64,000 bases of DNA, from NCBI RefSeq assembly GCF_003576455.2, contig NZ_CP032869.1, positions 4,030,001 to 4,094,000 of the forward strand, given 5' to 3'. Of the stretch, positions 24,527 to 34,480 are shown piece after piece. The notes under the pieces were generated by a model that was not told the DNA's origin, searched no databases, and saw nothing but the letters and a program-made list of their open reading frames with translations. The stretch comes from Mucilaginibacter celer. GTDB lineage: Bacteria > Bacteroidota > Bacteroidia > Sphingobacteriales > Sphingobacteriaceae. Both the position numbers and the translations under genes were made by a program. How positions within the stretch are numbered: the first letter of the stretch is position 1; each line of letters starts with the position of its first letter.

Positions 24527-27370
24527 CTACAATTTCACTTTCATACCAAATGTTACCGCTTTTACCAAAGGATAACCCATTGAAAGGCGCTCGGCTTCAA
24601 GGCCTTTAATTTTATCCCAGGTAAACAGGTTGGTGCCGTTTACAAACACCCTTACAGCATCAATTTTCTTTAAAAACCCAAGTTGTGGTATGGTGTAACC
24701 TAATTCAACACTACGCAGTTTCAGGAAATTACCGTTACGCATCCAGAAATCAGACTGCTGATCATTGTTTGGATTTGACAGCGTTGATAAACGCGGCGAA
24801 GTGGCAGTATTTGCAGTTTCGGGCGTCCATGGGTTTGCAGAAAATGCCGAGATGTTATTGTTGTACACAAACGGGTGTGTATAAGTATAAGCATCATCCA
24901 ACAGGCTCACGGTGCGATGTAATACGCCCTGCAGGTAAGCGTCGAAATCAAAACCGGCATATTTAAAGCCAAGGTTAAAGCCTAAAGTAATTTCGGGAAG
25001 TTTGTTGTAGTTCAAAGGCACTTTATCATAATCGTTAATAATGCCGTTGCCGTCCTGATCTTTAAATTTCAGATCGCCAGGTTTCACGTTGATGTATGAT
25101 GAAGCTACAACACCTTGTTTCAAAGCGCCGTTGGCATCAAAATCTGATTGCTGGTAAAAGCCCTGGTAAACCAAACCCTTCATCTGCCCAATTTCATACC
25201 CCTGGGTATACAGGTAGTTGTAAGGCTGCGGATTTTCGGAACGTTTGGTTATTTTGTTACGTGCGTAAGCAACCGAGCCACCTATGTAATATTTAAACTT
25301 GTTATCGTTTTGCTCATACCTTAATGAAGCCTCCAAACCTTTGTTTTGTACCTCGCCGGTGTTGGCGTATTGCAGGTTAAAACCGGTATAATCAGGCACA
25401 CCGGCCGATGGAATCTCGAGGATGCCTTTGCGTTTTTCGGTAAATACATCTAACGTACCCGACAGGTTTTTAAACACCGTGAAATCAACACCAACGTTTA
25501 AGGTTGTTTTCTTTTCCCATGCAAAATCAAGGTTAGCAAAAGGTCCTTCAGTTAAGCCCCCATGGTAGGTGTTACCCGTACCTGTGATCCAGCCATTGGC
25601 ACCAACAGCAAACTGCTGATAAAGGAAACGGTAAGCCTCGTTGATATTGCCCACGGTACCGTAAGAAGCTCTCAGTTTTACATAGTTAAAAGTAGCATTA
25701 TCCCTCAGGAAATCTTCTTTCGACAGGATCCAGCCTAAGCCAACTGCAGGGAAAAATCCGTAACGGTTGCCCGGTGCAAAATCGGCCGAGCCGCTGTATG
25801 AGCCCGAAAGATCGATAATGTATTTTTTATCATAATCATAGGTGATATTACCTGCCAAACCCTGGGTGCGCACCTGGTAAACAATACCATCGTGTGTGTA
25901 ACCCTGCCTGCGGGCCTGGATCATACCGGTAAAGGTTGATTTACCGAAAGTACGATCGTAATCAAAACCTAACCTTACCGATGTACGGTTCCAGTGGGCA
26001 CCGCCGCCATCGCTGCTTGATTGGCTTATAGGTGTTACCGGCGTTGAACCGTAGATGGCATTGCCTGTATTAGGATCCTGGCCAACAATTTCGAACGAGT
26101 TTACCGAAAATTGTTTCTGGTAGATGCCTATATATTGGTTGGCAAATGATACCTCGCCCTTTAAATCAAGACCAGGGGTTAGCTTATCCAGTTTTTGCAC
26201 AAAGCTGAAATTGGTTTGCAGGTTACGGGTATGCGATTGGTAAACACCGTTTTGCTGCAACAACTGCACCGGGTTAAATTTATATACCGAACTGTTACCC
26301 CACGAACCATTAGGGTTTTTAACCGGGAAGGCCGCAGCTGGGATAGCCATAATGTTGTTAAACACCTGCGATGCAGTGAAGCCCGACGGCGTATTCCTGT
26401 CTTCAGTAATACCGCTGATGTTGGCGGTTACAACCAGGTTTTTGTTAAGCTGCAACTCGATGTTCGCCCTTAAATTTAACTTGGTGTACTTGGCGTTTGT
26501 ACCAAAATCCTTATCAATGATATCTGCATTTTTGTACATCCCCTCAAAGTTGGTATAGTTCATCAGCACAAAATATTTTGCTGTGTTATTACCACCACGA
26601 AAACCGAAGTTATAATCCTGTATAGCCGAAGTTTTTTTCAAAAGCTGGTCGTACCAGTTCACGTTAGGGTGAAAAGGATCATTACTTGCTTTGTACAATT
26701 CGGGGTTGGCATATTTAATCGGCAAACCATCATTGGTAAGGGCATTGTTGTAATTTGTAGTATAACCGAAGGCATCCATCACCTTCGGCAATTCAATCGG
26801 GCTTAATATGCCATATTTGCCATTGATAAATACCTGTGTTTTATCTAAAACAGCTCCTTTTTTGGTGCGGATGCTTAACACTCCTGCACCACCTTCCAAA
26901 CCGTAAACAGCTAATGCAGCAGCATCCTTTAATAAAGTAACCGATTCGATCTCGTAAGCAGACAAACCGGTAATAGCCCCCATATCAACCTGGAAACCAT
27001 CCAGGTAAATCAATACCTGGTTACCCTGGATATTCCAGCTGCTTTGGCCACGCATGTAAAAAGTAGGGTTATCATAACCTGGCTCGCCAGATCCTGTTAC
27101 CACCGTTAAACCCGGGATGCGGCCCTGAAGGGTATTCAACAGGTTACCTGATGTCATGCGGGTTAAGTCTTCGCCCGACAGCGTAAAAACCGCGCCGGTA
27201 TTGCGCCATGATTTCTGGATCCTTAAGCCACCATCAACTATATCTTTATATGAGCTATTCGCCGTTTTTATGGTATCGGCCGGGGTTGTTTTCGCAGTTT
27301 GGGCATTAACCGCCGAGTAACTGCAGAACGCAAGCATCCAGGCCAAAAAGTTTTTATAATCTTTTTTCAT
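24527..27370 (-). CDS. Short SusC family TonB-dependent transporter lacking N-terminal extension domains
   Basis: At 947 residues this is about 150-250 shorter than the other two SusC proteins here. After the signal peptide (‘SYSAVNAQ’) and a short linker, the TonB plug begins almost directly (about 55-170: ‘NLLNTLQGRIPGLTVVTGSGEPG’, ‘YEIESVTLLKDAAALAVYGLEGGAGVLSIRTKKG’). The CarboxypepD_reg-like and STN domains are both missing. The barrel ends in ‘GMKVKL’, a Leu rather than the usual Phe. It should import a glycan with its SusD, but without STN it cannot itself signal to FecR, leaving that to the neighbouring 1193-residue SusC. It starts 34 nt after the upstream susD stop. Confidence 0.93.
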   Translation of the reverse strand: MKKDYKNFLAWMLAFCSYSAVNAQTAKTTPADTIKTANSSYKDIVDGGLRIQKSWRNTGAVFTLSGEDLTRMTSGNLLNTLQGRIPGLTVVTGSGEPGYDNPTFYMRGQSSWNIQGNQVLIYLDGFQVDMGAITGLSAYEIESVTLLKDAAALAVYGLEGGAGVLSIRTKKGAVLDKTQVFINGKYGILSPIELPKVMDAFGYTTNYNNALTNDGLPIKYANPELYKASNDPFHPNVNWYDQLLKKTSAIQDYNFGFRGGNNTAKYFVLMNYTNFEGMYKNADIIDKDFGTNAKYTKLNLRANIELQLNKNLVVTANISGITEDRNTPSGFTASQVFNNIMAIPAAAFPVKNPNGSWGNSSVYKFNPVQLLQQNGVYQSHTRNLQTNFSFVQKLDKLTPGLDLKGEVSFANQYIGIYQKQFSVNSFEIVGQDPNTGNAIYGSTPVTPISQSSSDGGGAHWNRTSVRLGFDYDRTFGKSTFTGMIQARRQGYTHDGIVYQVRTQGLAGNITYDYDKKYIIDLSGSYSGSADFAPGNRYGFFPAVGLGWILSKEDFLRDNATFNYVKLRASYGTVGNINEAYRFLYQQFAVGANGWITGTGNTYHGGLTEGPFANLDFAWEKKTTLNVGVDFTVFKNLSGTLDVFTEKRKGILEIPSAGVPDYTGFNLQYANTGEVQNKGLEASLRYEQNDNKFKYYIGGSVAYARNKITKRSENPQPYNYLYTQGYEIGQMKGLVYQGFYQQSDFDANGALKQGVVASSYINVKPGDLKFKDQDGNGIINDYDKVPLNYNKLPEITLGFNLGFKYAGFDFDAYLQGVLHRTVSLLDDAYTYTHPFVYNNNISAFSANPWTPETANTATSPRLSTLSNPNNDQQSDFWMRNGNFLKLRSVELGYTIPQLGFLKKIDAVRVFVNGTNLFTWDKIKGLEAERLSMGYPLVKAVTFGMKVKL

Positions 27371-27404
27371 TGTTTCTCACTAATTGTTAATGTGTAAAAG
27401 CCTG

Positions 27405-29264
27405 TTACCAACCTGGGTTCTGTCCGTCCCAGTTACTGTTACCCAAATACCGTAAACTGATTTCAGTGCTTGGAAACGGAACGTAATAATACCTGGCAGG
27501 GAAAACCCTTGTAACAAACGGCACGGTTGTCCATGTACGTTTCAATTGTCCGCCAACGTTCCTGGCAGTTGTCTGGATACCGTGCAATACAGTATTCAAA
27601 ACGGTTTTGGCTTTTAACCAGCGGTTCAGGTCGTTATAGCGGTGGCCTTCGTAAGCAAACTCAATGGTTTCCTCATTTTGTACCGCGTCCCTGAAATCTT
27701 CAATAGTGGCCGGGTGTTTATCGGGCATACCGGCTCTTTCCCGAATTTTGTTTAAATAGTTTGCAGCTTCAGCACTCGGCCCCTGGTATTCATTCAGTGC
27801 CTCGGCGTAACCCAGGTAAAACTCGGCTAAGCGGAATACCGGCCATGCAAAGTGGTTATCGGTCATGTTATCAACACGGGCCACAAACTTGTAGGTTTCG
27901 GTAGCGTAACCATCAACACCGGCATCGCTTGATGCAAGGTTACCATCGGTACTGTAATCACCTTTTTTATAGTAAGCGAGGATACCGCGCTGGGCGCTAT
28001 AGTATTTACCATCGTAAGCAATAGTTTGGTAAAAACGCGGATCGAGGTTCCAAGCGGCAACATCGGTTGGTAAATCGGCGCCTGTTGCAGGCATAGTCCA
28101 TTTGGTACCGTCACGTTTTTCATATTGTTGGATAAACTCGATAGGTACGTTGTTTTTAACACCCCATTGTGCCAAACGCAATTTTGACGACAGGTACTGG
28201 CCCCATGCCGAACCATCGCCCCAACCACCGCCGGCACCCGGAACCTGGTTTGAGGTGTTAACCAAAATCAGCTCCTGGTTGGCAAATACGTTCCAAACAG
28301 ATTCATAGTCGCCTAAAGTGGCATAAGTTTCGCCGGTTGTTTCAGCTTTACCGGTGTTGTAAATTGAAACACCGCCTGCTGCCGCATTGTCAATTACATC
28401 CTTGGCTGCTTTTGCTGCGCGGTTCCAGCGTTCTTTGTCATAGCTGGCGTAAGCCAATACGGTATCGCGGCTATCGTTAAACCTTGCTCCCGAAACTTCG
28501 CCTTTTAAATTGGCCGGCGTATTGTAAAGCGGACTGGCTGCGTATAACAAAATCCTCGCTTTTAAAGCCATAGCACCTAATTTGGTAACACGACCAAAAT
28601 CGGCAGTAGGACGTGTGGCAGGCAACAACGCTGCTGCCTGATCGCACCATTTTACCACACTATCAACCACCGATTGTACCGAACTGCGCGGAATGGCAAT
28701 TTTTACAGTACCATCAAGTGGTTTGTTTACGATAGGAACACCACCGTAATACCTGAATAATTCGTAATGCTGTAAGGCACGGCAAAACAAAGCCTGTCCT
28801 TTGGTATCTGTTTTCCAGGCGTTATCGGCATCAACAACCTTATCAATGTTTTTTAACACAAGGTTTGCCTGGCGAATGCCTTTGTAGTGCCAGTAAAAGC
28901 CCGGACCAGCATCCTGCCCAAAACCGTAATCGCAGTTGTTATCGGCACTCATGTTACCGGTAATGTACGAGCCTGTGTTGATGGTATTTGAAGCCCAGTC
29001 ATAAGCCGGGTGGATAATATAAAGCTGATCGGTAAGCGCTTCGGGACGGCAGCCGTCATATGTTTCAGGGAAATATCCCCTTACACATAACATGTACATT
29101 TGCGCCACGGCATATTGTGCCTGGTTGCGGGTATCAAAAATGGTATCAACCGTTACAGCACCCCCCTTTGGCTTTTCAAGAAAAGTTTTTTTACAGCTTG
29201 TTGAAAGCATACCGCCTATAAAACAAGCTACAAGCAGTAAAATAATATTTGTTCTTTTCATCAT
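27405..29264 (-). CDS. SusD/RagB family lipoprotein (first pair)
   Basis: This 619-residue lipoprotein has Cys24 (MLSTSC, then KKTFLEKPKGG). Motifs are ‘HYKGIRQANLVLKNIDKV’, ‘GQALFCRALQHYELFRYYGGVPIVNKPLDG’, ‘VTKLGAMALKARILLYAASPLYN’, ‘FRLAEFYLGYAEALNEYQG’, ‘LNKIRERAGMP’, ‘NEETIEFAYEGHRYNDLNRWL’ and a C-terminus ‘YYVPFPSTEI...NPGW’. It is longer than the usual SusD (about 500-560). The gene begins 15 nt after the STN-containing susC stop and precedes the second susC by 34 nt, so all four transporter genes form one transcript. Confidence 0.95.
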   Translation of the reverse strand: MMKRTNIILLLVACFIGGMLSTSCKKTFLEKPKGGAVTVDTIFDTRNQAQYAVAQMYMLCVRGYFPETYDGCRPEALTDQLYIIHPAYDWASNTINTGSYITGNMSADNNCDYGFGQDAGPGFYWHYKGIRQANLVLKNIDKVVDADNAWKTDTKGQALFCRALQHYELFRYYGGVPIVNKPLDGTVKIAIPRSSVQSVVDSVVKWCDQAAALLPATRPTADFGRVTKLGAMALKARILLYAASPLYNTPANLKGEVSGARFNDSRDTVLAYASYDKERWNRAAKAAKDVIDNAAAGGVSIYNTGKAETTGETYATLGDYESVWNVFANQELILVNTSNQVPGAGGGWGDGSAWGQYLSSKLRLAQWGVKNNVPIEFIQQYEKRDGTKWTMPATGADLPTDVAAWNLDPRFYQTIAYDGKYYSAQRGILAYYKKGDYSTDGNLASSDAGVDGYATETYKFVARVDNMTDNHFAWPVFRLAEFYLGYAEALNEYQGPSAEAANYLNKIRERAGMPDKHPATIEDFRDAVQNEETIEFAYEGHRYNDLNRWLKAKTVLNTVLHGIQTTARNVGGQLKRTWTTVPFVTRVFPARYYYVPFPSTEISLRYLGNSNWDGQNPGW

Positions 29265-29279
29265 TGCTATACTTTATGA

Positions 29280-32200
29280 TTAAAAATTAACATTAACGCC
29301 TACGTTGTAAGTACGGGTAAGCGGATAACCGATATAACCTAAGTTTTCAGGATCGCCCCAGATTTTGTTTGGCGACCAGGTATACAGGTTGTAACCGTTG
29401 ATATAAAAACGGGCCGAACGCACACCAATCCTTTTCAAAAGTTCGGGTTTAAGGGTGTAGCCAATCTCAGCGTTTTTCAACCTTACAAAAGCAGTGCTTT
29501 TCAGGAAGAAAGTGTTGTAGGCTGCATCCTGGTTGTACGCTGCAATCGGGAAATCGATGCGGTCGCCGTTGTCATAACGTTCCTGGGTAAACCTGTTCAA
29601 ATCCACATCAAACAATGATTGCTGCTTGTTGAAGTGAAGCTCCTGCATGGCATATTTTGCCACACCTGATTGCCCCTGAAATAAGGCCGAGAAATCAAAC
29701 CCGTGGGTATTGAAACCGAATGAAATACCGTAGCTCAAAGTAGGCAGATCGGTTTTGCCCGAGCGTACATAATCTTTCTCGTTCACAATACCGTCGCCGT
29801 TAACGTCTTTCAGTCTGATCTCACCAGGTTGTACAGGTGCACCTGCGTAACCCAAATCTTTTTGATAAACCGGGTTGCCTGCTGCGTTGGTATAAGGCTT
29901 ACCATCTTTACCAACTGCCAGTACAGGCTGTGAAAATATCGGGTTGCCATTACCATCAATGCTGTAAAGCTGCGACCATGAAGTGTAAAGACCATCAGCC
30001 TGCAGGTATGAACCCTGGTTGATAGGGCGGCCTGTTGAAGCCTGGTACTCTAAGCCCGGCGCAATAGCCTCATCCCTAAACAGGATTTTGTTGTGGTTGG
30101 TTGAGGCATTACCTTTAACCCACCAGGTAAATTTACCCGGTTTGCTGTTGTAGCTCAGCTCAATCTCATCGCCCCAGTTTTTAACCTCGCCCAAGTTGTA
30201 CGGAGGTAGGGTTGCCTGTACTATACCCGGAATAGTACCTTTGTAGGAAAGGATGTTTTTACGATGCTCGTTATAGTGATCGTAAGTAATTGCCAAACGA
30301 TCATTAAGCAGGTGGGCCTCCAAACCAATGTTTGATTTGGTTGCTGTTTCCCAGGTTACGTTAGGGTTACCCAAAACGTTTTCCTGTGCACCCTGAATCC
30401 GGTTACGATCATTCAGCGTACCAAATGTGTAACCACCGCCGTTGTTGTAGCCGTTTACGTACTGCCAGGTATCAGGCAAGTACAGGTAACGGGCACCGCC
30501 AATGTTATCATTACCTACTTTACCTAACGATCCGCGGATTTTTAAGTAAGTGATATAATCTGTTTTAGGGAAAAACGATTCGTTGCTGGCAATCCAGCCT
30601 GCTGAATAAGCCGGCAGGAAACCAAACCTTTTACCTTCGGGGAAGTTTTCCGAGCCATTATAGCCCATGTTATACTCAAGCAAATAACGGTCGCCGTAGT
30701 TGTAGGTTACCCTTCCGGATACACCTTCGTAAGCGTGAGGAAGATCGTACAGTAAGGTTGGATCATATTTTTTCTCGGCGTTGGCCAGGATCAAAGCGGT
30801 AACCGTATGTTTTTTTGCGAAAACATGATTATAGTTAATTGAAGCCTCACCGTAAACTTTACGCCATTTGCCGGTGTAAAAATCTGTCCAGCGGGCTGGC
30901 GCAACATCGTTGGTTAACTGCACCAGGATAGGATCAAGTTTATTTCCGTTGGGATTTTGACGTAAACCGTATAACAGCGGGGTGTATTTACCACCGGTAC
31001 GGCTCTGGAAGTAGCTATCATAAGCACCACGCGCGTTGATAGATAAGCCCGGCGTAATATCATCAAGTTTGTAAGTTAACCTGATGGCCGAGTTTAAAGT
31101 ACTGTTGGTGGTGATATTGTAGTTATTGCTGTTTGCAATAGCATACAGCGGGTTTAACTGCTCGTTCTGGTTGGTGAAAGGCACCACAAATTTGCCGTTA
31201 ACCAAACCCGGCGAACCCAATGGCGAAGACCAGAGAATACGTTTTTCCCAGGTGTAACCGTCGTTATCCATACCGGTGATGGTTACGTATTGGGTTGATA
31301 CATCCACCGATACCCTGAAATCGCTGTTCACATCAAAATCGAGGTTGGAGCGCAGGTTATAACGTTTCTTTTTAAACTGCATCTCGTCCGAAAACGGCAT
31401 GTAATCGGTATTGAACAAACCGCCTTGTGCCAGGTAACCTAATGATACAAAGTATTTGGTTGCCTTGGTACCACCGGTAATGTTGGCATTTACCTGCGTT
31501 TGAGGAGCAAACTTGTTAAAAATTTGTTTTTTCCAATCCTGATCGGGGTGGCCGTACGGATCATAATAAGGGTTTGGCTGCCCGTTTAGGGTTGGAGTAT
31601 GCGCATTTTGATAATATTTTAAATCCTCGGGCGAGTAATATATTGTAGCATCCTTAACCCAGTTGGCATCGCGTTTTGCAGCGAAATCGTTCCAGGTTTT
31701 AACGTCGGCATCTCTTGAGTGTTGAATCCAGTAGTTTTCGTAGCTCTGCTCATTTAACAACGTAGCGTACTGATACGAGTTAACAAAGTTTGGCATGCTC
31801 GAAAACTGCGAAATAGCGGTTTGGAAGGTAGCGCTCACTTTTGGCGCACCTTCTTTACCGCGTTTTGTAGTGATAAGGATAACACCGTTTGCACCACGCA
31901 CACCGTAAACGGCTGTAGCAGATGCATCTTTCAAAATACTGATCGATTCAACCTCGTTAGGGTCGATATCGTTATAGCTGTCGCGGGCAATACCGTCAAC
32001 CATAATCAGCGGGGCTGTCTGGCCGGTGTATGTACCCACACCACGTACGTATAAGGTAGCGCCGTCAGAACCGGGCTTACCACTGGTTTGTGTTACTGTT
32101 AAACCCGATAAGCGGCCTGCCAAAGCGTTGCTTAAGTTAGCAACAGGCGATTGTACAAGATCTTTTGTGCCGATAGATGTGATAGCGCCGGTTACGGTTT

Positions 32201-32861
32201 CTTTCTTTTGAACGCCGTAAGCTACTACCACAACCTCGGTCAAATCCTGCGGAGCATCTTCGAGGGTCACATTAATATCAGAGCGGCCGTTAAGGGCAAC
32301 TTCTTTAGTGCGGAAGCCCACAAACGAGAAAACAAGCGTGGCATTGCCTTCGCTTACGTTAATGGTGTAGTTACCGTTCAGGTCGGTTATTACGGCGGCT
32401 GTTCCGCCTTTTTGCTTCACGGTTACACCGGGTAAAGGCAGGCCTTTACTGTCAACTACCTTACCGGTAATTTTTTTAGGCGCATTGTTTTCCGCAGCAG
32501 TTTTTTTGCGGATCAGAATAGTTTTATTCTCAATGGTATAGGTTAATGACTGGTTGCTTAAACACAGGTCGAGCACTTGGTTTATGGTAGCATTATTCAG
32601 ATCGACAGTTACCGGTTTAGCCAACTTCAGATCTTCTGAATTATACAGAAAATCATAACTGGTTTGATTTCTGATTTCTTCAAAAACTTCCTTTAAAGTT
32701 GTTTGTTTAACTTTCAGAGTAACTTTCTGTGCATAAGTTGCGGCAGACACCTGTAAAAAGGTAACTGTCAGCAAAATAAGAGTTAGTTTCATAATAAGCA
32801 CAGGTTTATATAGGCGCCCACGATGTTTGCCGCAAGTAAATGCAGTAAAATTTTTATACAT
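29280..32861 (-). CDS. SusC family TonB-dependent transducer with STN (FecA-like) signalling domain
   Basis: This 1193-residue protein starts at the ATG at 32861. The extended signal sequence continues into ‘MKLTLILLTVTFLQVSAATYA’ (second ATG at 32792). An STN domain (about 46-120: ‘TLKEVFEEIRNQTSYDFLYNSEDL’, ‘VTVDLNNATINQVLDLCLSNQSL’), a CarboxypepD_reg-like domain (about 130-210), a plug (about 215-335: ‘LSNALAGRLSGLTVTQTSGKPG’) and a barrel ending ‘NVGVNVNF’ follow. The STN domain is the known contact for FecR-type anti-sigma factors, and the FecR gene lies just upstream. It should both import the glycan and report its presence to the ECF sigma system. Confidence 0.95.
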   Translation of the reverse strand: MYKNFTAFTCGKHRGRLYKPVLIMKLTLILLTVTFLQVSAATYAQKVTLKVKQTTLKEVFEEIRNQTSYDFLYNSEDLKLAKPVTVDLNNATINQVLDLCLSNQSLTYTIENKTILIRKKTAAENNAPKKITGKVVDSKGLPLPGVTVKQKGGTAAVITDLNGNYTINVSEGNATLVFSFVGFRTKEVALNGRSDINVTLEDAPQDLTEVVVVAYGVQKKETVTGAITSIGTKDLVQSPVANLSNALAGRLSGLTVTQTSGKPGSDGATLYVRGVGTYTGQTAPLIMVDGIARDSYNDIDPNEVESISILKDASATAVYGVRGANGVILITTKRGKEGAPKVSATFQTAISQFSSMPNFVNSYQYATLLNEQSYENYWIQHSRDADVKTWNDFAAKRDANWVKDATIYYSPEDLKYYQNAHTPTLNGQPNPYYDPYGHPDQDWKKQIFNKFAPQTQVNANITGGTKATKYFVSLGYLAQGGLFNTDYMPFSDEMQFKKKRYNLRSNLDFDVNSDFRVSVDVSTQYVTITGMDNDGYTWEKRILWSSPLGSPGLVNGKFVVPFTNQNEQLNPLYAIANSNNYNITTNSTLNSAIRLTYKLDDITPGLSINARGAYDSYFQSRTGGKYTPLLYGLRQNPNGNKLDPILVQLTNDVAPARWTDFYTGKWRKVYGEASINYNHVFAKKHTVTALILANAEKKYDPTLLYDLPHAYEGVSGRVTYNYGDRYLLEYNMGYNGSENFPEGKRFGFLPAYSAGWIASNESFFPKTDYITYLKIRGSLGKVGNDNIGGARYLYLPDTWQYVNGYNNGGGYTFGTLNDRNRIQGAQENVLGNPNVTWETATKSNIGLEAHLLNDRLAITYDHYNEHRKNILSYKGTIPGIVQATLPPYNLGEVKNWGDEIELSYNSKPGKFTWWVKGNASTNHNKILFRDEAIAPGLEYQASTGRPINQGSYLQADGLYTSWSQLYSIDGNGNPIFSQPVLAVGKDGKPYTNAAGNPVYQKDLGYAGAPVQPGEIRLKDVNGDGIVNEKDYVRSGKTDLPTLSYGISFGFNTHGFDFSALFQGQSGVAKYAMQELHFNKQQSLFDVDLNRFTQERYDNGDRIDFPIAAYNQDAAYNTFFLKSTAFVRLKNAEIGYTLKPELLKRIGVRSARFYINGYNLYTWSPNKIWGDPENLGYIGYPLTRTYNVGVNVNF

Positions 32862-32978
32862 TTGAATGTCAGTTTGTTAATAAGTGGTTGTAATCGCTGC
32901 AATTAGTTTTACTATCTGGCATTGCCGATATGGCTTAAACCGGGGGCGGTCCGAAACGCTCCTGGTTTTATTTTTTTA
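32857..32978 (+). ncRNA. Candidate antisense RNA opposite the susC leader
   Basis: Both a promoter-like -7 element (TACATTTG, 32857-32864, perfect match to TAnnTTTG) and a terminator lie on the plus strand, opposite the leader of the minus-strand susC (start 32861). The terminator (32937-32978) is a 12-bp stem AAACCGGGGGCG / CGCTCCTGGTTT, fully paired as plus-strand RNA with two G-U pairs, followed by TTATTTTTTTAT. As minus-strand RNA the same stem has A-C mismatches and no T-run. A transcript of about 105 nt would cover the susC leader. No -33 element at the right spacing was seen. The arrangement resembles the cis-antisense DonS-type RNAs reported for Bacteroides PULs. Confidence 0.45.
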
Positions 32979-33020
32979 TGCTGATAGGATAATTGGTTTG
33001 TGGAGATGGAGAACGTAGAT

Positions 33021-34238
33021 TTATTGCATAACGGTGATCCTCCTTCCTGTAATTTTAAAATGCACTTTGCCAATTTGTTCCAGGTTTTTCAATAGTTCGG
33101 TTATACTTTTCGATCTGGCAAATGTGCCCCCAAACCGTAAACCATTAAAATCGCCCTTATATTCAACATCGGCATTATACCAGCGCGAAACTTTTTTCAT
33201 GATGGTGGCTATGTCTTCATCGTCAAAAACAAAATATCCATTTTTCCAGGCCACGGCAGTATTGGTGTTCACTTTAGCTACTGCTATGTTATCGGTGATG
33301 TTACCCACAACAGCCTGCTGCCCGGGTTTTAACAGCGCCTGTTTGCTGTATTTACTAACCTGTACCGAGCCTTCAAGCAAAGTGGTGGTAATTTCACTAT
33401 CGTCGCTATAGGCCGATACATCGAAATGTGTACCCAATACCCTGATCTGGGTGTTGTTCATCTCTACATAAAAAGGCTTGTCTTTATTTTTGGCTACTTC
33501 AAAGTAAGCCTCGCCGGTTAGTTTAACCCTGCGTTCATTGCCGCTAAACTCGGTGGGGTAACTTAACGATGAGGATGAGTTAAGCCAAACTTCAGTACCA
33601 TCGGGCAAAACAACCTGGTACTGGCCGCCCGGCGGAATAGTTAAGGTATTATACAAAACGGCATTAACGCCAACGTGCGCCGCTTCGGGCAAAGCATCAT
33701 AAACTAACTTACCATCACCAACTTTATTTACCTGGCTTTTGCCTGTGCTGGCCAGCGCGCCGTTGCCGGCACTGTCAAGCACTATGCTTTTGCCATTTGC
33801 CAGGGTTAATATGGCTTTATTACCGCCCGGTAAAATTTTGGCCGGCCTTGCGGCAGCTGTTTCATTTTGACCGGCAGCCATTTTTTGGCGCTGAATGAAA
33901 TAAAAACCAATAGTGCCGAAAATTAAAACAGCGGCTGCTATCTTAACCCATACGGCATGTAATTTAAATATGCTTCCCTTGACAAACAGAGGAACTATTG
34001 TTTCCTCTTCTTCGTTTTGCCCAAACCTTGAATCGGCTTTGATGCCAGCCAATACTTTTTGGGCCTGGATACCATCAAAAGCCGGGGCTCCCTCTAAATT
34101 TAACACATCTTCATCAACAGCGTTAAAAACTTCCCCCGGGTTATTGTTCAGGTAATTGAGCAGCTCGCGGCAATCATCACTGCCGATGGTATCATTAAAA
34201 TACTGTTCAAGTAAAATCCTGAGCCTTTCGTTATTCAT
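33021..34238 (-). CDS. FecR family anti-sigma factor
   Basis: This 405-residue single-pass inner-membrane protein has a cytosolic N-terminal domain (1-90, sigma-binding), a transmembrane helix (about 93-115, ‘VWVKIAAAVLIFGTIGFYFI’), a periplasmic FecR domain (about 185-290: ‘YNTLTIPPGGQYQVVLPDGTEVWLNS’, ‘RRVKLTGEAYFEVAKN’, ‘FDVSAY’) and a C-terminal STN-like DUF4974 module (about 335-405, ‘FVFDDEDIATIMKKVSRWYNADVEY’). It should hold an ECF sigma factor until the STN-containing SusC signals. The partner sigma gene is not adjacent as usual; the likely one is at 37625-38206 on the same strand. Confidence 0.93.
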   Translation of the reverse strand: MNNERLRILLEQYFNDTIGSDDCRELLNYLNNNPGEVFNAVDEDVLNLEGAPAFDGIQAQKVLAGIKADSRFGQNEEEETIVPLFVKGSIFKLHAVWVKIAAAVLIFGTIGFYFIQRQKMAAGQNETAAARPAKILPGGNKAILTLANGKSIVLDSAGNGALASTGKSQVNKVGDGKLVYDALPEAAHVGVNAVLYNTLTIPPGGQYQVVLPDGTEVWLNSSSSLSYPTEFSGNERRVKLTGEAYFEVAKNKDKPFYVEMNNTQIRVLGTHFDVSAYSDDSEITTTLLEGSVQVSKYSKQALLKPGQQAVVGNITDNIAVAKVNTNTAVAWKNGYFVFDDEDIATIMKKVSRWYNADVEYKGDFNGLRFGGTFARSKSITELLKNLEQIGKVHFKITGRRITVMQ

Positions 34239-34453
34239 GTTATTGGTTTATATACTTGTTCCCGGGAGGGGGCATTTATGTATAGAACACAGAAGTTGGG
34301 GCATAGGACTACCCGGAGATGAAAAAAATTAACTATTTTTATTTTTTTACGATTAGGCGCCGTTCGCAAACGTTCATTATCGGAAAATCGGGGCTTCAAA
34401 GAAAATCAGTCATCGTAAACATCAATCATTCAATCTCATTTTAAAATAATTAT

Positions 34454-34461
34454 TATTTTTG
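34454..34461 (+). promoter_or_regulatory. -7 element upstream of the toxin-antitoxin pair
   Basis: TATTTTTG is a perfect match to the Bacteroidota -7 consensus TAnnTTTG, 19 nt before the start at 34481. No TTTG box at about 20 nt spacing was seen, so this is a partial promoter call. Confidence 0.4.
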
Positions 34462-34480
34462 TAATACAAGAAGTTCCTAT

